From positions 1 to 39,825 of the forward strand of contig JAJYIU010000031.1 in assembly GCA_021789895.1 (NCBI GenBank): 39,825 nt of DNA, written 5' to 3'. This document shows, piece by piece, positions 22,875 through 31,494 of the stretch (within the stretch, counting starts at the first letter, position 1; the number at the start of each line of letters is the position of its first letter). The notes under the pieces are model-generated. The model had not been told where the DNA came from and searched no databases. It saw only the letters and a program-made list of their open reading frames with translations. This stretch comes from Acidobacteriota bacterium. Lineage in GTDB: Bacteria; Acidobacteriota; Terriglobia; Terriglobales; SCQP01. The translations under genes were made by a program, and so were the position numbers.

Positions 22875-24530
22875 GTGCAGGCACTTCAGCCAACCGCTAT
22901 CCCCTCGCATCCCAAAGGCACTCGAGCCCGCGTACTGCTGAGCTCCGTGTTTGGCCCCTATGCCCGCGACGATGAGTTTGGCAGCCGCGCCATCAATCCG
23001 ATGGAGCTCTACCACAACCAGGTGACGCGCGAGCAGGGGGCGTACTCGCTGCGAATGTTCCACCGCTCCTGGGGCATCATGATGATCCGGGAGAACATTT
23101 CCGCCCCGTGCACCCTGCTCGATTTTCCCAGCCGCGAAGTGTTCGAGCGCGAACTGGCAACCGGCGCGTATGACATTGTCGGCCTCTCTTCCATCATCGT
23201 CAACGTGGGCAAGGTGAGGGAGATGTGCCGTATCGTGCGCCGCCTCTCGCCCGGGTCCACGATTGTGGTGGGGGGCCATGTGGCCGCCATTCCCGGCCTG
23301 AGCCGCATGATCGACGCCGATCACATCGTAACCGGCGATGGCGTGGCCTGGATGCGCCGCTATCTCGGCGAGGACACCACCGCGCCCATCCGCCACCCCG
23401 CCATCATCTCTGGTTTTGGGCTGCGCGTCATGGGCCTCGGCGCCCGCGAGCGCCCCGGCCGCACCGCCGCAACTATCATTCCTTCCGTCGGCTGCCCGCT
23501 CGGCTGCAACTTCTGCACCACCTCCGCCTTCTTCGGTGGCAAGGGACGTTTTCTCAATTTCTATGACAGCGGACACGACCTGTTCGAAGTCATGGTCCAC
23601 ATCGAAAAGAAGCTGCAAGTGGATTCTTTCTTCATGATGGACGAGAACTTCCTGCTCCATCGCCGCCGCGCGCTCGAACTGCTGGAACTCATCGAGCGCC
23701 ACCGGAAGAGCTGGAGCCTGTATGTGTTCTCTTCGGCCAACGCGATTGCCAAATACACCATGGAAGAACTGGTGGCGCTGGGCATTTCCTGGATTTGGAT
23801 GGGGCTGGAATCCAAGAGCGCCGGCTATGCCAAGCTCAAGGGCTCCGACACGCAGCAGTTGGTGCGCGAACTGCACCGCCATGGCATCCGGGTGCTCGGC
23901 TCGACCATCATCGGGCTCGAGCACCACACGCGCGAAAACATCGGCGCCGAAATCGAATACGCCGCCGAACACGATGCCGACTTCCATCAGTTCATGCTCT
24001 ACACGCCGGTTCCCGGCACGGCCCTGTACGCCGAGATGGCCGCCCAGGGACGCTTGCTTCCTGAAACCGATCTGGCCGACATTCACGGCCAATTCAAGTT
24101 TAATTTCCGCCATGCCGCGCTCTCGCGCGACGATTCCAGACAGTGGCTCGATTTCGCATTCCGGCGCGACTTCCAGGCCAATGGACCCAGCCTCTATCGC
24201 ATCTGCCGCACCACCTTCGAGGGATGGAAGCGCTATCGCCAGGACGCCGACCAGCGAATCCGCGCCCGCTTTGAGCGCGATCTCGACCAGCTTCGCTGGC
24301 TCTACCCCGGCATTCTCTGGGCCATGGAGCGGCGTTTGCGCGAGACCAATGCCACCATTCAAAAGCGGGTGGCACAATTGCGCCGCGAGATGACGGCCGA
24401 ATTAGGCCTAGGCGCGCGCCTTTCGCAGCTTTCCGGCCCGCTGTTCCAATGGGCCGCGGCACGCGAAGACCGCCGCCTCGCACGCGGCTGGACCTATGAG
24501 CCGCCCATGATCGTCGAGCACTCCGCCTGA
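22875..24530 (+). CDS. B12-binding-domain radical SAM protein
   Basis: A protein of about 551 residues. The N-terminal part has a cobalamin-binding-like Rossmann fold (VLLSSVFGPYA, YDIVGLSSIIVNVGKV, STIVVGGHVAAIPG), though the DxHxxG histidine loop is not evident. The radical SAM core begins at TIIPSVGCPLGCNFCTT, with a CxxxCxxC cluster motif (C207, C211, C214 from the GTG start). It continues with MMDENFL and WIWMGLESK, conserved in this class. The C-terminal 130 residues are helical and charged. GTG 22875 was chosen since the 27 residues upstream are Pro-rich and unlike the family; a TTG at 22794 and an ATG at 23001 are other options. Members methylate or rearrange unactivated carbons in lipids, hopanoids or cofactors. 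With no biosynthetic neighbours, the substrate is unknown. Confidence 0.85.
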   Translation: MQALQPTAIPSHPKGTRARVLLSSVFGPYARDDEFGSRAINPMELYHNQVTREQGAYSLRMFHRSWGIMMIRENISAPCTLLDFPSREVFERELATGAYDIVGLSSIIVNVGKVREMCRIVRRLSPGSTIVVGGHVAAIPGLSRMIDADHIVTGDGVAWMRRYLGEDTTAPIRHPAIISGFGLRVMGLGARERPGRTAATIIPSVGCPLGCNFCTTSAFFGGKGRFLNFYDSGHDLFEVMVHIEKKLQVDSFFMMDENFLLHRRRALELLELIERHRKSWSLYVFSSANAIAKYTMEELVALGISWIWMGLESKSAGYAKLKGSDTQQLVRELHRHGIRVLGSTIIGLEHHTRENIGAEIEYAAEHDADFHQFMLYTPVPGTALYAEMAAQGRLLPETDLADIHGQFKFNFRHAALSRDDSRQWLDFAFRRDFQANGPSLYRICRTTFEGWKRYRQDADQRIRARFERDLDQLRWLYPGILWAMERRLRETNATIQKRVAQLRREMTAELGLGARLSQLSGPLFQWAAAREDRRLARGWTYEPPMIVEHSA

Positions 24531-24547
24531 CGCCACCGGCGGATGAT

Positions 24548-24563
24548 CCGGCCCCCTGGCCGG
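24548..24563 (+). terminator. Weak hairpin after the radical SAM gene
   Basis: CCGGCC (24548-24553) pairs with GGCCGG (24558-24563) around a CCCT loop, 17 bases after the stop codon. No U-tract follows, so factor-independent termination would be poor. Confidence 0.25.
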
Positions 24564-24644
24564 CTTCGAAAAATCTCAATCCCAGGGCTCCTTCGGGTTA
24601 AGCTCGCGCCGATGCGGCAGCGGGCATGAGAAAATCTGAGCAGT

Positions 24645-24672
24645 GCCGTCGGGCCATGGCCGTCGGGCCATG
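24645..24672. repeat. Exact 14-bp tandem repeat in the tRNA-Leu leader
   Basis: GCCGTCGGGCCATG occurs twice without gap (24645-24658 and 24659-24672). The second copy ends on the first base of the mature tRNA, so the duplication lies in the 5' leader cut by RNase P. Confidence 0.85.
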
Positions 24673-24758
24673 CGAGAGTGGCGGAACTGGCAGACGCCCT
24701 GGACTTAGGATCCAGTGCCCGCAAGGGCGTGGGGGTTCGAATCCCCCCTCTCGCACCA
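24672..24758 (+). tRNA. tRNA-Leu (anticodon UAG)
   Basis: An 87-base class II tRNA. The 7-bp acceptor GCGAGAG pairs with CTCTCGC. The anticodon stem CTGGA/TCCAG holds loop CTTAGGA with anticodon TAG (24706-24708). A long variable arm (TGCCCGCAAGGGCGT) marks Leu/Ser-type tRNAs, and the T-loop is GGTTCGAATCC. The 3' CCA is encoded (24756-24758). Confidence 0.97.
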
Positions 24759-25111
24759 GCGTTTACGCCCGCGCGCGGCGATAGGGCTGTTGCTTTTTCT
24801 CCCGCGGCAACGCCTTAATCAGCTTTTCACGCTCAAACCGTGCAATCGCGCCAGCATGGGTTCCTGGATCGAGACGCGTTCCGCGCATGCGAAAAAATAT
24901 TTTTAATTATGATGTGGCCGTGCGCTTGAGTCCGCCGGCGAGGCTCGCCGATAACGCGTAGCGGCCAATCGGAGCATCGCCTGGTTTCGCGCGAATCATC
25001 TGCGCCCTGCGTATGAACGGCAATCCATAAGCGCCGTTTGCCGGCATGGGTCCGATTTAGGGCGAAAAAGTGCCGGAACTCGGGGGCGCGCCAACGAAAG
25101 TTTACCCCCGC
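24759..25111. other. Intergenic region downstream of tRNA-Leu
   Basis: About 350 bases without a convincing gene. It holds an AT-rich patch (24890-24912, GAAAAAATATTTTTAATTAT), unusual for this GC-rich DNA and possibly a promoter or an insertion scar. There is also a small inverted repeat (AACGGC near 25016, GCCGTT near 25032). No strong terminator was seen for the minus-strand E2 gene that ends at 25112. Confidence 0.4.
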
Positions 25112-26503
25112 TCAGGCGAGCGGCTGGTTCCATTTTTCCAGCGTCTCGACCACGGCGGCCAGGAACTGATCGGCCACCGCGCCGTCGATCACGCGGTGAT
25201 CGAAGCTGAGCGTGAGATGGACGATGGGGCGGATGGCGATCGCGTCGTCAATCACCACCGCGGTTTTATGGATGCCGCCGACGCCGAGGATCGCCACCTG
25301 GGGTTGATTGATCACCGGCAGGCCAAACAAGCCGCCAAAGATGCCGGGATTGGTGATCGAGAAGGTGCCGTCCTGGACCTCGTCGGGGCTGAGTTTTTTG
25401 GCGCGGGCGCGAGTGGCGAGGTCGTTGATGGCGCGCTGCAGCCCAAGGAAATTCTTTTCCTCGGCGTGCTTGATGACCGGCACGAGCAGGCCCCAATCGA
25501 GCGCCACGGCAATGCCCAGATTGATGTCCTTCTTGTAAACGATGGACTCTTCCTGGACGGAAGAGTTGACAATCGGAAAGCGCTTCAGCGCCTCGATCGC
25601 AGCCACGGCAAAAAACGGCATGAAAGTCAGCCGGGCGCCGTGACGGGTTTCAAAGTCGTTTTTCGCCTCGTCGCGCAGCCGGGCGATGCGGCTCATATCG
25701 GCTTGAAAAACCGAATAGACGTGCGGCGAGGTGCGCTTGCTCATCACCATATGCTCGGCGATGCGCTTGCGCATCAGCGACATGGGCACGATTTCCACCC
25801 CGCCGGGACGGGCGGGAGCCGCAGGCGCAGCCGGCGCCGCGGGGGCGGGCGCGGCCGGGCGTGAGGCCGGAGCGGGCGCGGCGGGCGCGGCCGGGCGTGC
25901 AGCCGGAGCCGAGGGCGCGGCTGGCGCCTGACGGCTTTCCAGGTACTGCATCAGGTCGTGTTTCGAGACGCGGCCGCCGATGCCGGTGCCGCGCACCTGG
26001 CGCAAATCCACTTTGTTTTCGCGCGCCAGCCGGCGGACCAGCGGCGAGGAGCGGATTTCACCCGCTTCGAGTTCGGCTTCTTCCTCTTCCGTTTTTTCTT
26101 CCACCGCTTCCGGCGGCGCAGCTTTAGCGGCGGCGGGCGAAGGCGGCGCCATGTGCCCGGCCGGCGGGGCAGAGAGTGGAGCGGGCGCGGCGGCGGGTTG
26201 TGCCGCCGGCGGTTCGGCGGCGGGCGCGCTTGGCGCAGCGGCGGGAGCGGCCGCGGCGGCCTCGCCCTCGCCCTCGAGTAGCGCCACCACGGTATTCACC
26301 GGCACGGTTTGGCCCTCGTGCACCTTGATTTCGCGCAGCACGCCGCTGGCCGGCGATGGAACTTCCGCATCCACTTTATCGGTGGAGATTTCAAACAGCG
26401 GCTCGTCGCGGGCCACGCTTTCGCCCGGCTGCTTCAGCCACTTGGTGACGGTGCCTTCGAAAATGGATTCGCCCATCTGGGGCATGACGACGTTCACGGG
26501 CAT
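25112..26503 (-). CDS. 2-Oxoacid dehydrogenase E2 (lipoyl acyltransferase)
   Basis: A 463-residue dihydrolipoamide acyltransferase. The N-terminal lipoyl domain (1-77) has the lipoylation lysine K43 in STDKVDAEV. Ala/Pro linkers flank a peripheral subunit-binding domain at about 145-185 (SSPLVRRLARENKVDL, GTGIGGRVSKHDL). The catalytic domain follows, with HMVMSKRTSPHVY and, near the end, FDHRVIDG (H436 and D440), the acyl-transfer signature. One lipoyl domain and the E1/E3 neighbours fit a branched-chain or broad 2-oxoacid complex rather than the larger three-lipoyl pyruvate type, but substrate cannot be settled from sequence. It is the last gene of the lpd-lipB-E1a-E1b-E2 run and starts 83 bases after E1 beta. 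Confidence 0.93.
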   Translation of the reverse strand: MPVNVVMPQMGESIFEGTVTKWLKQPGESVARDEPLFEISTDKVDAEVPSPASGVLREIKVHEGQTVPVNTVVALLEGEGEAAAAAPAAAPSAPAAEPPAAQPAAAPAPLSAPPAGHMAPPSPAAAKAAPPEAVEEKTEEEEAELEAGEIRSSPLVRRLARENKVDLRQVRGTGIGGRVSKHDLMQYLESRQAPAAPSAPAARPAAPAAPAPASRPAAPAPAAPAAPAAPARPGGVEIVPMSLMRKRIAEHMVMSKRTSPHVYSVFQADMSRIARLRDEAKNDFETRHGARLTFMPFFAVAAIEALKRFPIVNSSVQEESIVYKKDINLGIAVALDWGLLVPVIKHAEEKNFLGLQRAINDLATRARAKKLSPDEVQDGTFSITNPGIFGGLFGLPVINQPQVAILGVGGIHKTAVVIDDAIAIRPIVHLTLSFDHRVIDGAVADQFLAAVVETLEKWNQPLA

Positions 26504-26586
26504 AGGGCTAGCCTCATTTCAGAAAATGCTGGGGAAAGAATTATCGTCCCATGAAAGTGCGATGGCGGGCAATCTGCCCGGGGGGT

Positions 26587-27558
26587 TCAATAGCGCGCCA
26601 ATTGCTTGACCGATTCCGCCAGCCGCGCCGCCGAGGGCAAAAAGGCCTCTTCCAAGGGAGGCGAAAACGGCACCGGAGTATCGGCCGCGGTCAGGCGCAG
26701 GATGGGCCCGTCGAGATCGTCATAGGCATGCTCCTGCAACAGGGCGGTTATTTCGCCTGCCAGCCCGCCGGTGCGGGTATCTTCGTGCAGCACCAACACC
26801 TTGCTGGTGCGGCGCGCGCTGGCGAGAATGCCTTCCAGATCGAGCGGCAACAGCGTGCGCAGATCGAGCACTTCCAGTTCCAGGCCTTCGCCCGCCAGCC
26901 GATCGGCGGCTTCCAGCGCCAACGGCACCATCGCGCCGTAGGTGATCACACTGAGATCGCGTCCCGGGCGCGCCACCCGGGCTTTGCCCAGTGGTTCCAG
27001 GTGCTCGCCTTCGGGAACGTCTTCCTTCACCCGGCGGTAGAGAAACTTGTGCTCGAGGAAGATGACTGGATTGTTATCGCGAATAGCGCTTTTGAGCAAG
27101 CCCTTGGCGTCCACCGCGGTCGCCGGCTCGACCACTTTCAGCCCGGGGGTGTGGACGAAGTGCATTTCGGGATTCTGCGAATGAAACGGGCCGCCATGCA
27201 CCCCGCCGCCGGCCGGTCCGCGCAGCACGATCGGCACCGGCGCGCCCCAGCGGTAATGGCTCTTGGCGGCGAAATTGACGACCTGATTGAAGGCGCAGGC
27301 GATGAAATCCATGAACTGGAATTCGACCACGGGACGCATGCCGGTATAAGCGGCGCCAATGGCGGCGCCGACCAGCGCCGACTCGGCCAGCGGCGCATCC
27401 ATCACCCGGACCGGGCCAAAGGCGTCCACCAGGCCGGCGGTGGCCTTGAAAGCGCCGCCATAAACGCCGATATCTTCGCCCAGAAGAAAAACAGCGGGAT
27501 CGCGCCGCATTTCTTCTTCGAGCGCGAGGCGTATGGCTTCGACGTAGGTCAACTGCAT
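26587..27558 (-). CDS. 2-Oxoacid dehydrogenase E1 component, beta subunit
   Basis: A 323-residue protein, the family's normal size. Conserved runs include LTYVEAIRLALEEEM, VFLLGEDIGVYGGAFKAT and VMDAPLAESALVGAAIG, whose E59 matches the glutamate that activates thiamine diphosphate. Others are VEFQFMDFI, RGPAGGGVHGGPFHSQ and the C-terminal transketolase domain (DLSVITYGAMV, VLDLRTLLPLD). It starts at ATG 27558, five bases after the E1 alpha stop, with GGAG in front; an upstream in-frame start would overlap E1 alpha and was rejected. With E1 alpha it decarboxylates the 2-oxoacid and passes the acyl group to lipoyl-E2. Branched-chain substrate is likely but unproven. Confidence 0.95.
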   Translation of the reverse strand: MQLTYVEAIRLALEEEMRRDPAVFLLGEDIGVYGGAFKATAGLVDAFGPVRVMDAPLAESALVGAAIGAAYTGMRPVVEFQFMDFIACAFNQVVNFAAKSHYRWGAPVPIVLRGPAGGGVHGGPFHSQNPEMHFVHTPGLKVVEPATAVDAKGLLKSAIRDNNPVIFLEHKFLYRRVKEDVPEGEHLEPLGKARVARPGRDLSVITYGAMVPLALEAADRLAGEGLELEVLDLRTLLPLDLEGILASARRTSKVLVLHEDTRTGGLAGEITALLQEHAYDDLDGPILRLTAADTPVPFSPPLEEAFLPSAARLAESVKQLARY

Positions 27559-27563
27559 AACGA

Positions 27564-29018
27564 TCAGCTCTCCGCCTGGGGCCGCCGGCGTCCGCCACGG
27601 CCGAGAAAACGCGGCCGGGGCTGATGGCAGCCGTCGCAATAGACTCCCTCGAAGGCGCGCTCGGGGGGCGGCATCGGGCTGGCTTCGGCGGCGTCGCGCT
27701 CCGCCAGCGTTTCGCTATCCACTTCGCGCCGCAGCGCCTCCGCCGCGCCCTCCTCCAGCCAGCCTTTCTGCTTAAGCCACCCTTCCAGACGTGTGATCGG
27801 GTCGCGCAGTCGCCAGAACTCCAGCATGGGCGGCGGCACGTAGGCGGCGGGGTCGTGTATGGCGTGGCCTTTCATCCGCATCAGCTTGGCTTCGATCAGC
27901 GTCGGGCCGCCGCCGGCGCGGGCGCGCTCCACCGCCTGATGCGCCGCCTGATAGACCTGAAATGGATCGGTGCCGTCCACGATCATTGCCGGAATGCCGT
28001 AGGCGCGGGCGCGGATGGCGAGATCGCGGATGCGGGTTTGCTTTTGCAAGGGCGTGGAATAGGCCCAGAGGTTGTTTTCCACGATCAGCACCAGCCCCAG
28101 ATTCTGCACCGCGGCGAAGTTGAGACCTTCGTGAAAGACCCCGGTGCTCTGGCCGCCATCGCCGATCCAGGTCATGGCGGCGATTTCGCGGCCCTGCAGG
28201 CGCTCGCCCAGGCAGACGCCCGACATTACCGGAATCAGGTCGCCCAGCATGGAAATCGGCGCGATCACGCGCCGCGGGCCAAGATCGCCGAAGTGCGAGG
28301 TGCCGTCTTTGCCGCCGGTGGGCGAATCGGCGCGGGCCATGTACTGCATCATGATGTCGCGCGGACGGAAGCCGCGCACCAGCAAACTGCCCTGGTTGCG
28401 GATCATCGGCGCCATCCAGTCGCCGGCGCCGAGCGCATAAGCGGAGGCGACCGAGCAGCCTTCCTGCCCCAGCCCGAAATAGACGCCACCGACCACCTGG
28501 CTTTGCTTATAAAGATTTTCCAACTGCAGCTCGAGCGAGCGGTTCAGCAGCATCCAGCGAAAGATTTCCAGGCATTGCTCGCGGCTCAACCCGCGCGGTT
28601 CGACCAGCGGCGGCGGCGGGGTGATCGCCCCCGACCAGCGATACGCCAGCTTGCCTTCATTCCAAATCTCTTCCAGTTCGAAGCGCAGGCGCTCCTGGCG
28701 CAGATCCTGAAACCATTCGGTCGAGGCAGGGCGCGCGCCGCGAGGGGCGGGCCGGGGCGGCTGCGATTCACCCGAACGCGGGCTGGGGCCGCGCCGGCGA
28801 CGCCAGCGCAAGCCGGGGCGCTCGCGCCGCTCCCCGCCGCGCGGCTGGGCCGCCTCCGTCGGCGGCGCCGCTTTCGGCCGGTTCGGCTGGGCGGCTTCGG
28901 CCGGAGCCGGCGCTTCCGGCCGTGCCGGGCCGGGTTCGGACGCAGGCCCGCCTTTCGCCGGCGCGGTCTCCGCCGCGGCGGGCGGGTTCGCGGTTATAGG
29001 ATTTTCGTTCTCGGCCAT
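27564..29018 (-). CDS. 2-Oxoacid dehydrogenase E1 alpha with long basic N-terminal extension
   Basis: A 484-residue protein. The catalytic part (about 105-440) has the thiamine-diphosphate motif GDGG...NN (G286 to N316, IGDGGQSTG and IVENNLWAY), the lead-in FGLGQEGCSV and the phosphorylation-loop-like KGHAIHDPA. Before it lies about 100 residues of Pro/Ala/Glu followed by an Arg-rich stretch (GGERRERPGLRWRRRRG). The C-terminus adds a CDGC motif (C461/C464) and a basic tail. Neither is usual for E1 alpha, and both look disordered or nucleic-acid-binding-like. ATG 29018, with GAGG upstream, was chosen; ATG 29066 would overlap lipB by 23 bases and has no ribosome site. It works as an alpha2beta2 heterotetramer with the next gene's product. 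Confidence 0.93.
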   Translation of the reverse strand: MAENENPITANPPAAAETAPAKGGPASEPGPARPEAPAPAEAAQPNRPKAAPPTEAAQPRGGERRERPGLRWRRRRGPSPRSGESQPPRPAPRGARPASTEWFQDLRQERLRFELEEIWNEGKLAYRWSGAITPPPPLVEPRGLSREQCLEIFRWMLLNRSLELQLENLYKQSQVVGGVYFGLGQEGCSVASAYALGAGDWMAPMIRNQGSLLVRGFRPRDIMMQYMARADSPTGGKDGTSHFGDLGPRRVIAPISMLGDLIPVMSGVCLGERLQGREIAAMTWIGDGGQSTGVFHEGLNFAAVQNLGLVLIVENNLWAYSTPLQKQTRIRDLAIRARAYGIPAMIVDGTDPFQVYQAAHQAVERARAGGGPTLIEAKLMRMKGHAIHDPAAYVPPPMLEFWRLRDPITRLEGWLKQKGWLEEGAAEALRREVDSETLAERDAAEASPMPPPERAFEGVYCDGCHQPRPRFLGRGGRRRPQAES

Positions 29019-29043
29019 GCCTGCCTCGCTATCATTATGCGCA

Positions 29044-29850
29044 TTATCCGCATTCTGCGCCGGCATGGAAATCCAGTTCGCGGCCGGGGACAGCGGGCGC
29101 AGAGGACGCGGCAGCAGTGGCGGCCACGGCCGCGCGCCATTCCGGCTGCGGTTTCCAGACCAGGGCGCGGCCGAAGACCTGGCTGAAATGAAGCGCCAGC
29201 GGCGCTAACACTTCACTCACTGCCAGCGGGCGTCCAAGCTCGCGAGCGAGCGAGCTGACGCCGCGGCCGCGTATGCCGCAGGGCAGAATGGCGCCGAATC
29301 CGGCCAGGTCGGGAGCGACATTCAAGGCAAAGCCATGCGTGGTTACGCCGCGCGCGATATGCACGCCGATGGCGGCGAACTTGCGTTCAGGCGGCTGCGC
29401 CGTCCAGACGCCGGTCAGCCCGGCCAGGCGCCGGGCGGCAATGCCGAACCCGGCAGCCACGCGCATCAGCACTTCTTCCAGGGCGCGCACGTATTCAACC
29501 GCGCCCAGCCCCGGGCGCTTGCGCTCGCCGGCGCCGGGCGGCGGCGGCAGCTCGCGCAGGTCGAGAATGGGATAGCCGACCAGTTGTCCAGGGCCGTGCC
29601 AGGTGACATCGCCGCCACGATTGCACTCGGCTACTTCAATGCCGCGCGCCGCCAGGCGCTCGGGGGTTTCCAGCAGGTGCTCGCGGCGGGCGTTGCGGCC
29701 CAGCGTCACGACCGCATCATGCTCGAGCAGCAGTAACTGATCGCCGCAGCGCCGCCGCTGCCGCTGGGCTTCGACCTCGGCCTGGAGGCGGAGCGCGGCG
29801 GCATAGCCGAGACGCCCGAGATAAACAGCTTCGATCACCGGCTCAGGCAT
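29044..29850 (-). CDS. lipB: Lipoyl (octanoyl) transferase
   Basis: A 268-residue LipB. It moves octanoate from acyl carrier protein to lipoyl domains, the first step of lipoate synthesis. The signature RGGDVTWHGPGQLVGYPILDL is at 78-98. The catalytic lysine is K157 (RKFAAIGVHI) and the acyl-forming cysteine is C191 (LPCGIRG). A C-terminal extension of about 45 Ala-rich residues is unusual but mild. The gene lies between lpd (42 bases upstream) and E1 alpha (25 bases downstream), so the E2 substrate and its modifying enzyme are probably co-transcribed. Confidence 0.96.
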   Translation of the reverse strand: MPEPVIEAVYLGRLGYAAALRLQAEVEAQRQRRRCGDQLLLLEHDAVVTLGRNARREHLLETPERLAARGIEVAECNRGGDVTWHGPGQLVGYPILDLRELPPPPGAGERKRPGLGAVEYVRALEEVLMRVAAGFGIAARRLAGLTGVWTAQPPERKFAAIGVHIARGVTTHGFALNVAPDLAGFGAILPCGIRGRGVSSLARELGRPLAVSEVLAPLALHFSQVFGRALVWKPQPEWRAAVAATAAASSAPAVPGRELDFHAGAECG

Positions 29851-29892
29851 GACGTTCCTGCCGCATCGCGCGTAGCGCGCGGCCCCCTGCGG

Positions 29893-31299
29893 TCACATAT
29901 TGATGGTCAGGCCATAGACCGAGTTGGCGGCATCGAGCATGGCCTCATAGACGGTCGGATGGGCATGGATGGTCTGCATCAGCTCATCCGCCGAAACCTG
30001 CAACTGCATGCCCAGTGTGGCTTCCGAAACCAGTTCGGTCACCAGCGGGCCGATCATGTGCACTCCCAAAATGGTGCCGTCTTTCTCGTCCGCCAGCATT
30101 TTGATAAAGCCTTCATGCTGGCCGAGGATGGTGGCCTTGGAGTTGCCGGCAAAGCTGAACTTGCCGGCCTTGTAGCGCAGGCCGCGGTCGCGCGCCGCCT
30201 GCTCGGTCAGGCCGACGCTGGCCACCTGGGGCTCGCAGTAGGTGCAATTGGGGCAGAGGCGATAATCCAGCGGCTGGATGGGGCGGCCGGCGATGTGCGC
30301 CACCGCGACCATGCCTTCCATCGAAGCCGCATGCGCGAGCTGCGGCGCGCCGGCAACGATATCGCCGATGGCGTAAACGCCGGGCTCGCCGGTGCGCATA
30401 AAGCCGTCGGTGCGTAGAAAGCCGCGCTCGAGTTGCACCCGGCTGGCTTCGAGGTTCAAGCCTTCCGTCACCGGCTTGCGCCCGACCGCGACCAGCACCT
30501 GCTCGGCCTCGAGCGCCTGCGCCTTGCCATCCGCGGCGGTGAAGCTCACTTTGACCTTATCCGGCCCGGGCTCGACTTTTTCCACGCGCGCGCCGGTATG
30601 GATGGCGATCTTCTGCTTTTTCAGCGCCTTTTCGATCTCGCGCGATATTTCTTCATCTTCAACCGGCAGGACGCGCGGCAGCATCTCCAGCAGCGTGACC
30701 TGCGTGCCGAAGCGGACGTACATCGAGGCGAACTCGACTCCGACCGCGCCGGCGCCGATGATCACCAGCGACTTGGGCACGTCTTTCAGCGACAGGATTT
30801 CGACGTTGGTCAGCACCCGGCCGCCAGCCTTCAGCCCGGGCAGCAGGCGGGCTTCCGAGCCGGTAGCGAGAATGATATTTTTGGCTTCGAGCTCGAAGGC
30901 CGCGCCCTCGGGCGGCGCCACCGCGAGCCGGCCCGGGCCGGCCCAACTGGCGCGTCCCTTGATCCATTCGATTTTGTGCTTGCGAAACAGGAACTCGATT
31001 CCCTTCGAGTGCTTGTTGACGATCTTGTCTTTGCGCGACTGCGCCAGCGGCCAATCGAGGCTGAATTCGCCGGCGCGGATGCCGAATTCCTGAGCGCGAC
31101 GGAAAGTATCGAGCACTTCGGCGTTGTGCAGCAGCGCCTTGGTGGGAATGCAGCCGACCAGCAGGCAGGTGCCGCCCAGGCGCGCATCTTTTTCCACCAC
31201 CGCCACCGAGAGCCCGTACTCGGCGCCGCGAATCGCCGCCCAGTACCCGCCCGGGCCGCTGCCCACCACCACCAGATCGAATTTGCGCTTATCTGCCAT
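29893..31299 (-). CDS. lpdA: Dihydrolipoamide dehydrogenase (E3)
   Basis: A 468-residue flavoprotein that reoxidises dihydrolipoyl-E2 with NAD+. It has the FAD Rossmann motif VVGSGPGGYWAA, the redox disulfide GGTCLLVGCIPTKALL (C45 and C50) and a second nucleotide motif VIIGAGAVGVEFASMY. The second FAD motif is VYAIGDIV, and the interface catalytic pair H447/E452 lies in HAHPTVYEAM. Leu instead of the usual Asn within the redox motif (CLLVGC) is a small departure. ATG 31299 gives the normal N-terminus; the 28 upstream residues in frame do not fit. It is the first gene of the run lpd-lipB-E1a-E1b-E2. Confidence 0.97.
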   Translation of the reverse strand: MADKRKFDLVVVGSGPGGYWAAIRGAEYGLSVAVVEKDARLGGTCLLVGCIPTKALLHNAEVLDTFRRAQEFGIRAGEFSLDWPLAQSRKDKIVNKHSKGIEFLFRKHKIEWIKGRASWAGPGRLAVAPPEGAAFELEAKNIILATGSEARLLPGLKAGGRVLTNVEILSLKDVPKSLVIIGAGAVGVEFASMYVRFGTQVTLLEMLPRVLPVEDEEISREIEKALKKQKIAIHTGARVEKVEPGPDKVKVSFTAADGKAQALEAEQVLVAVGRKPVTEGLNLEASRVQLERGFLRTDGFMRTGEPGVYAIGDIVAGAPQLAHAASMEGMVAVAHIAGRPIQPLDYRLCPNCTYCEPQVASVGLTEQAARDRGLRYKAGKFSFAGNSKATILGQHEGFIKMLADEKDGTILGVHMIGPLVTELVSEATLGMQLQVSADELMQTIHAHPTVYEAMLDAANSVYGLTINM

Positions 31300-31494
31300 A
31301 AAATGAAGACCGCCTTGCGCGCCGGAAGCGGCACCGGATGGCCCGGAATATTGCCTGATGCTCCGGCGCGGGGGAAACAACAATCTTAGCGCACTGCCGG
31401 CCCCGGCCGGGGGCAGCGAAAAGACACAGGGCCGGGACCGGACGGCTGCCGCACAGGCGGCGGCCGCCCGGCGATGCTGAATTTTCGCTCCCGA

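Noticed and set aside
22797-24377. A 526-residue minus-strand frame opposite the radical SAM gene
   Set aside because: The plus strand carries the cluster motif and conserved runs; the minus frame is His/Gly/Ala-rich without family features.
24890-24912. AT-rich patch as an origin or IS scar
   Set aside because: It is a single short patch without DnaA-box clusters, direct repeats or terminal inverted repeats.
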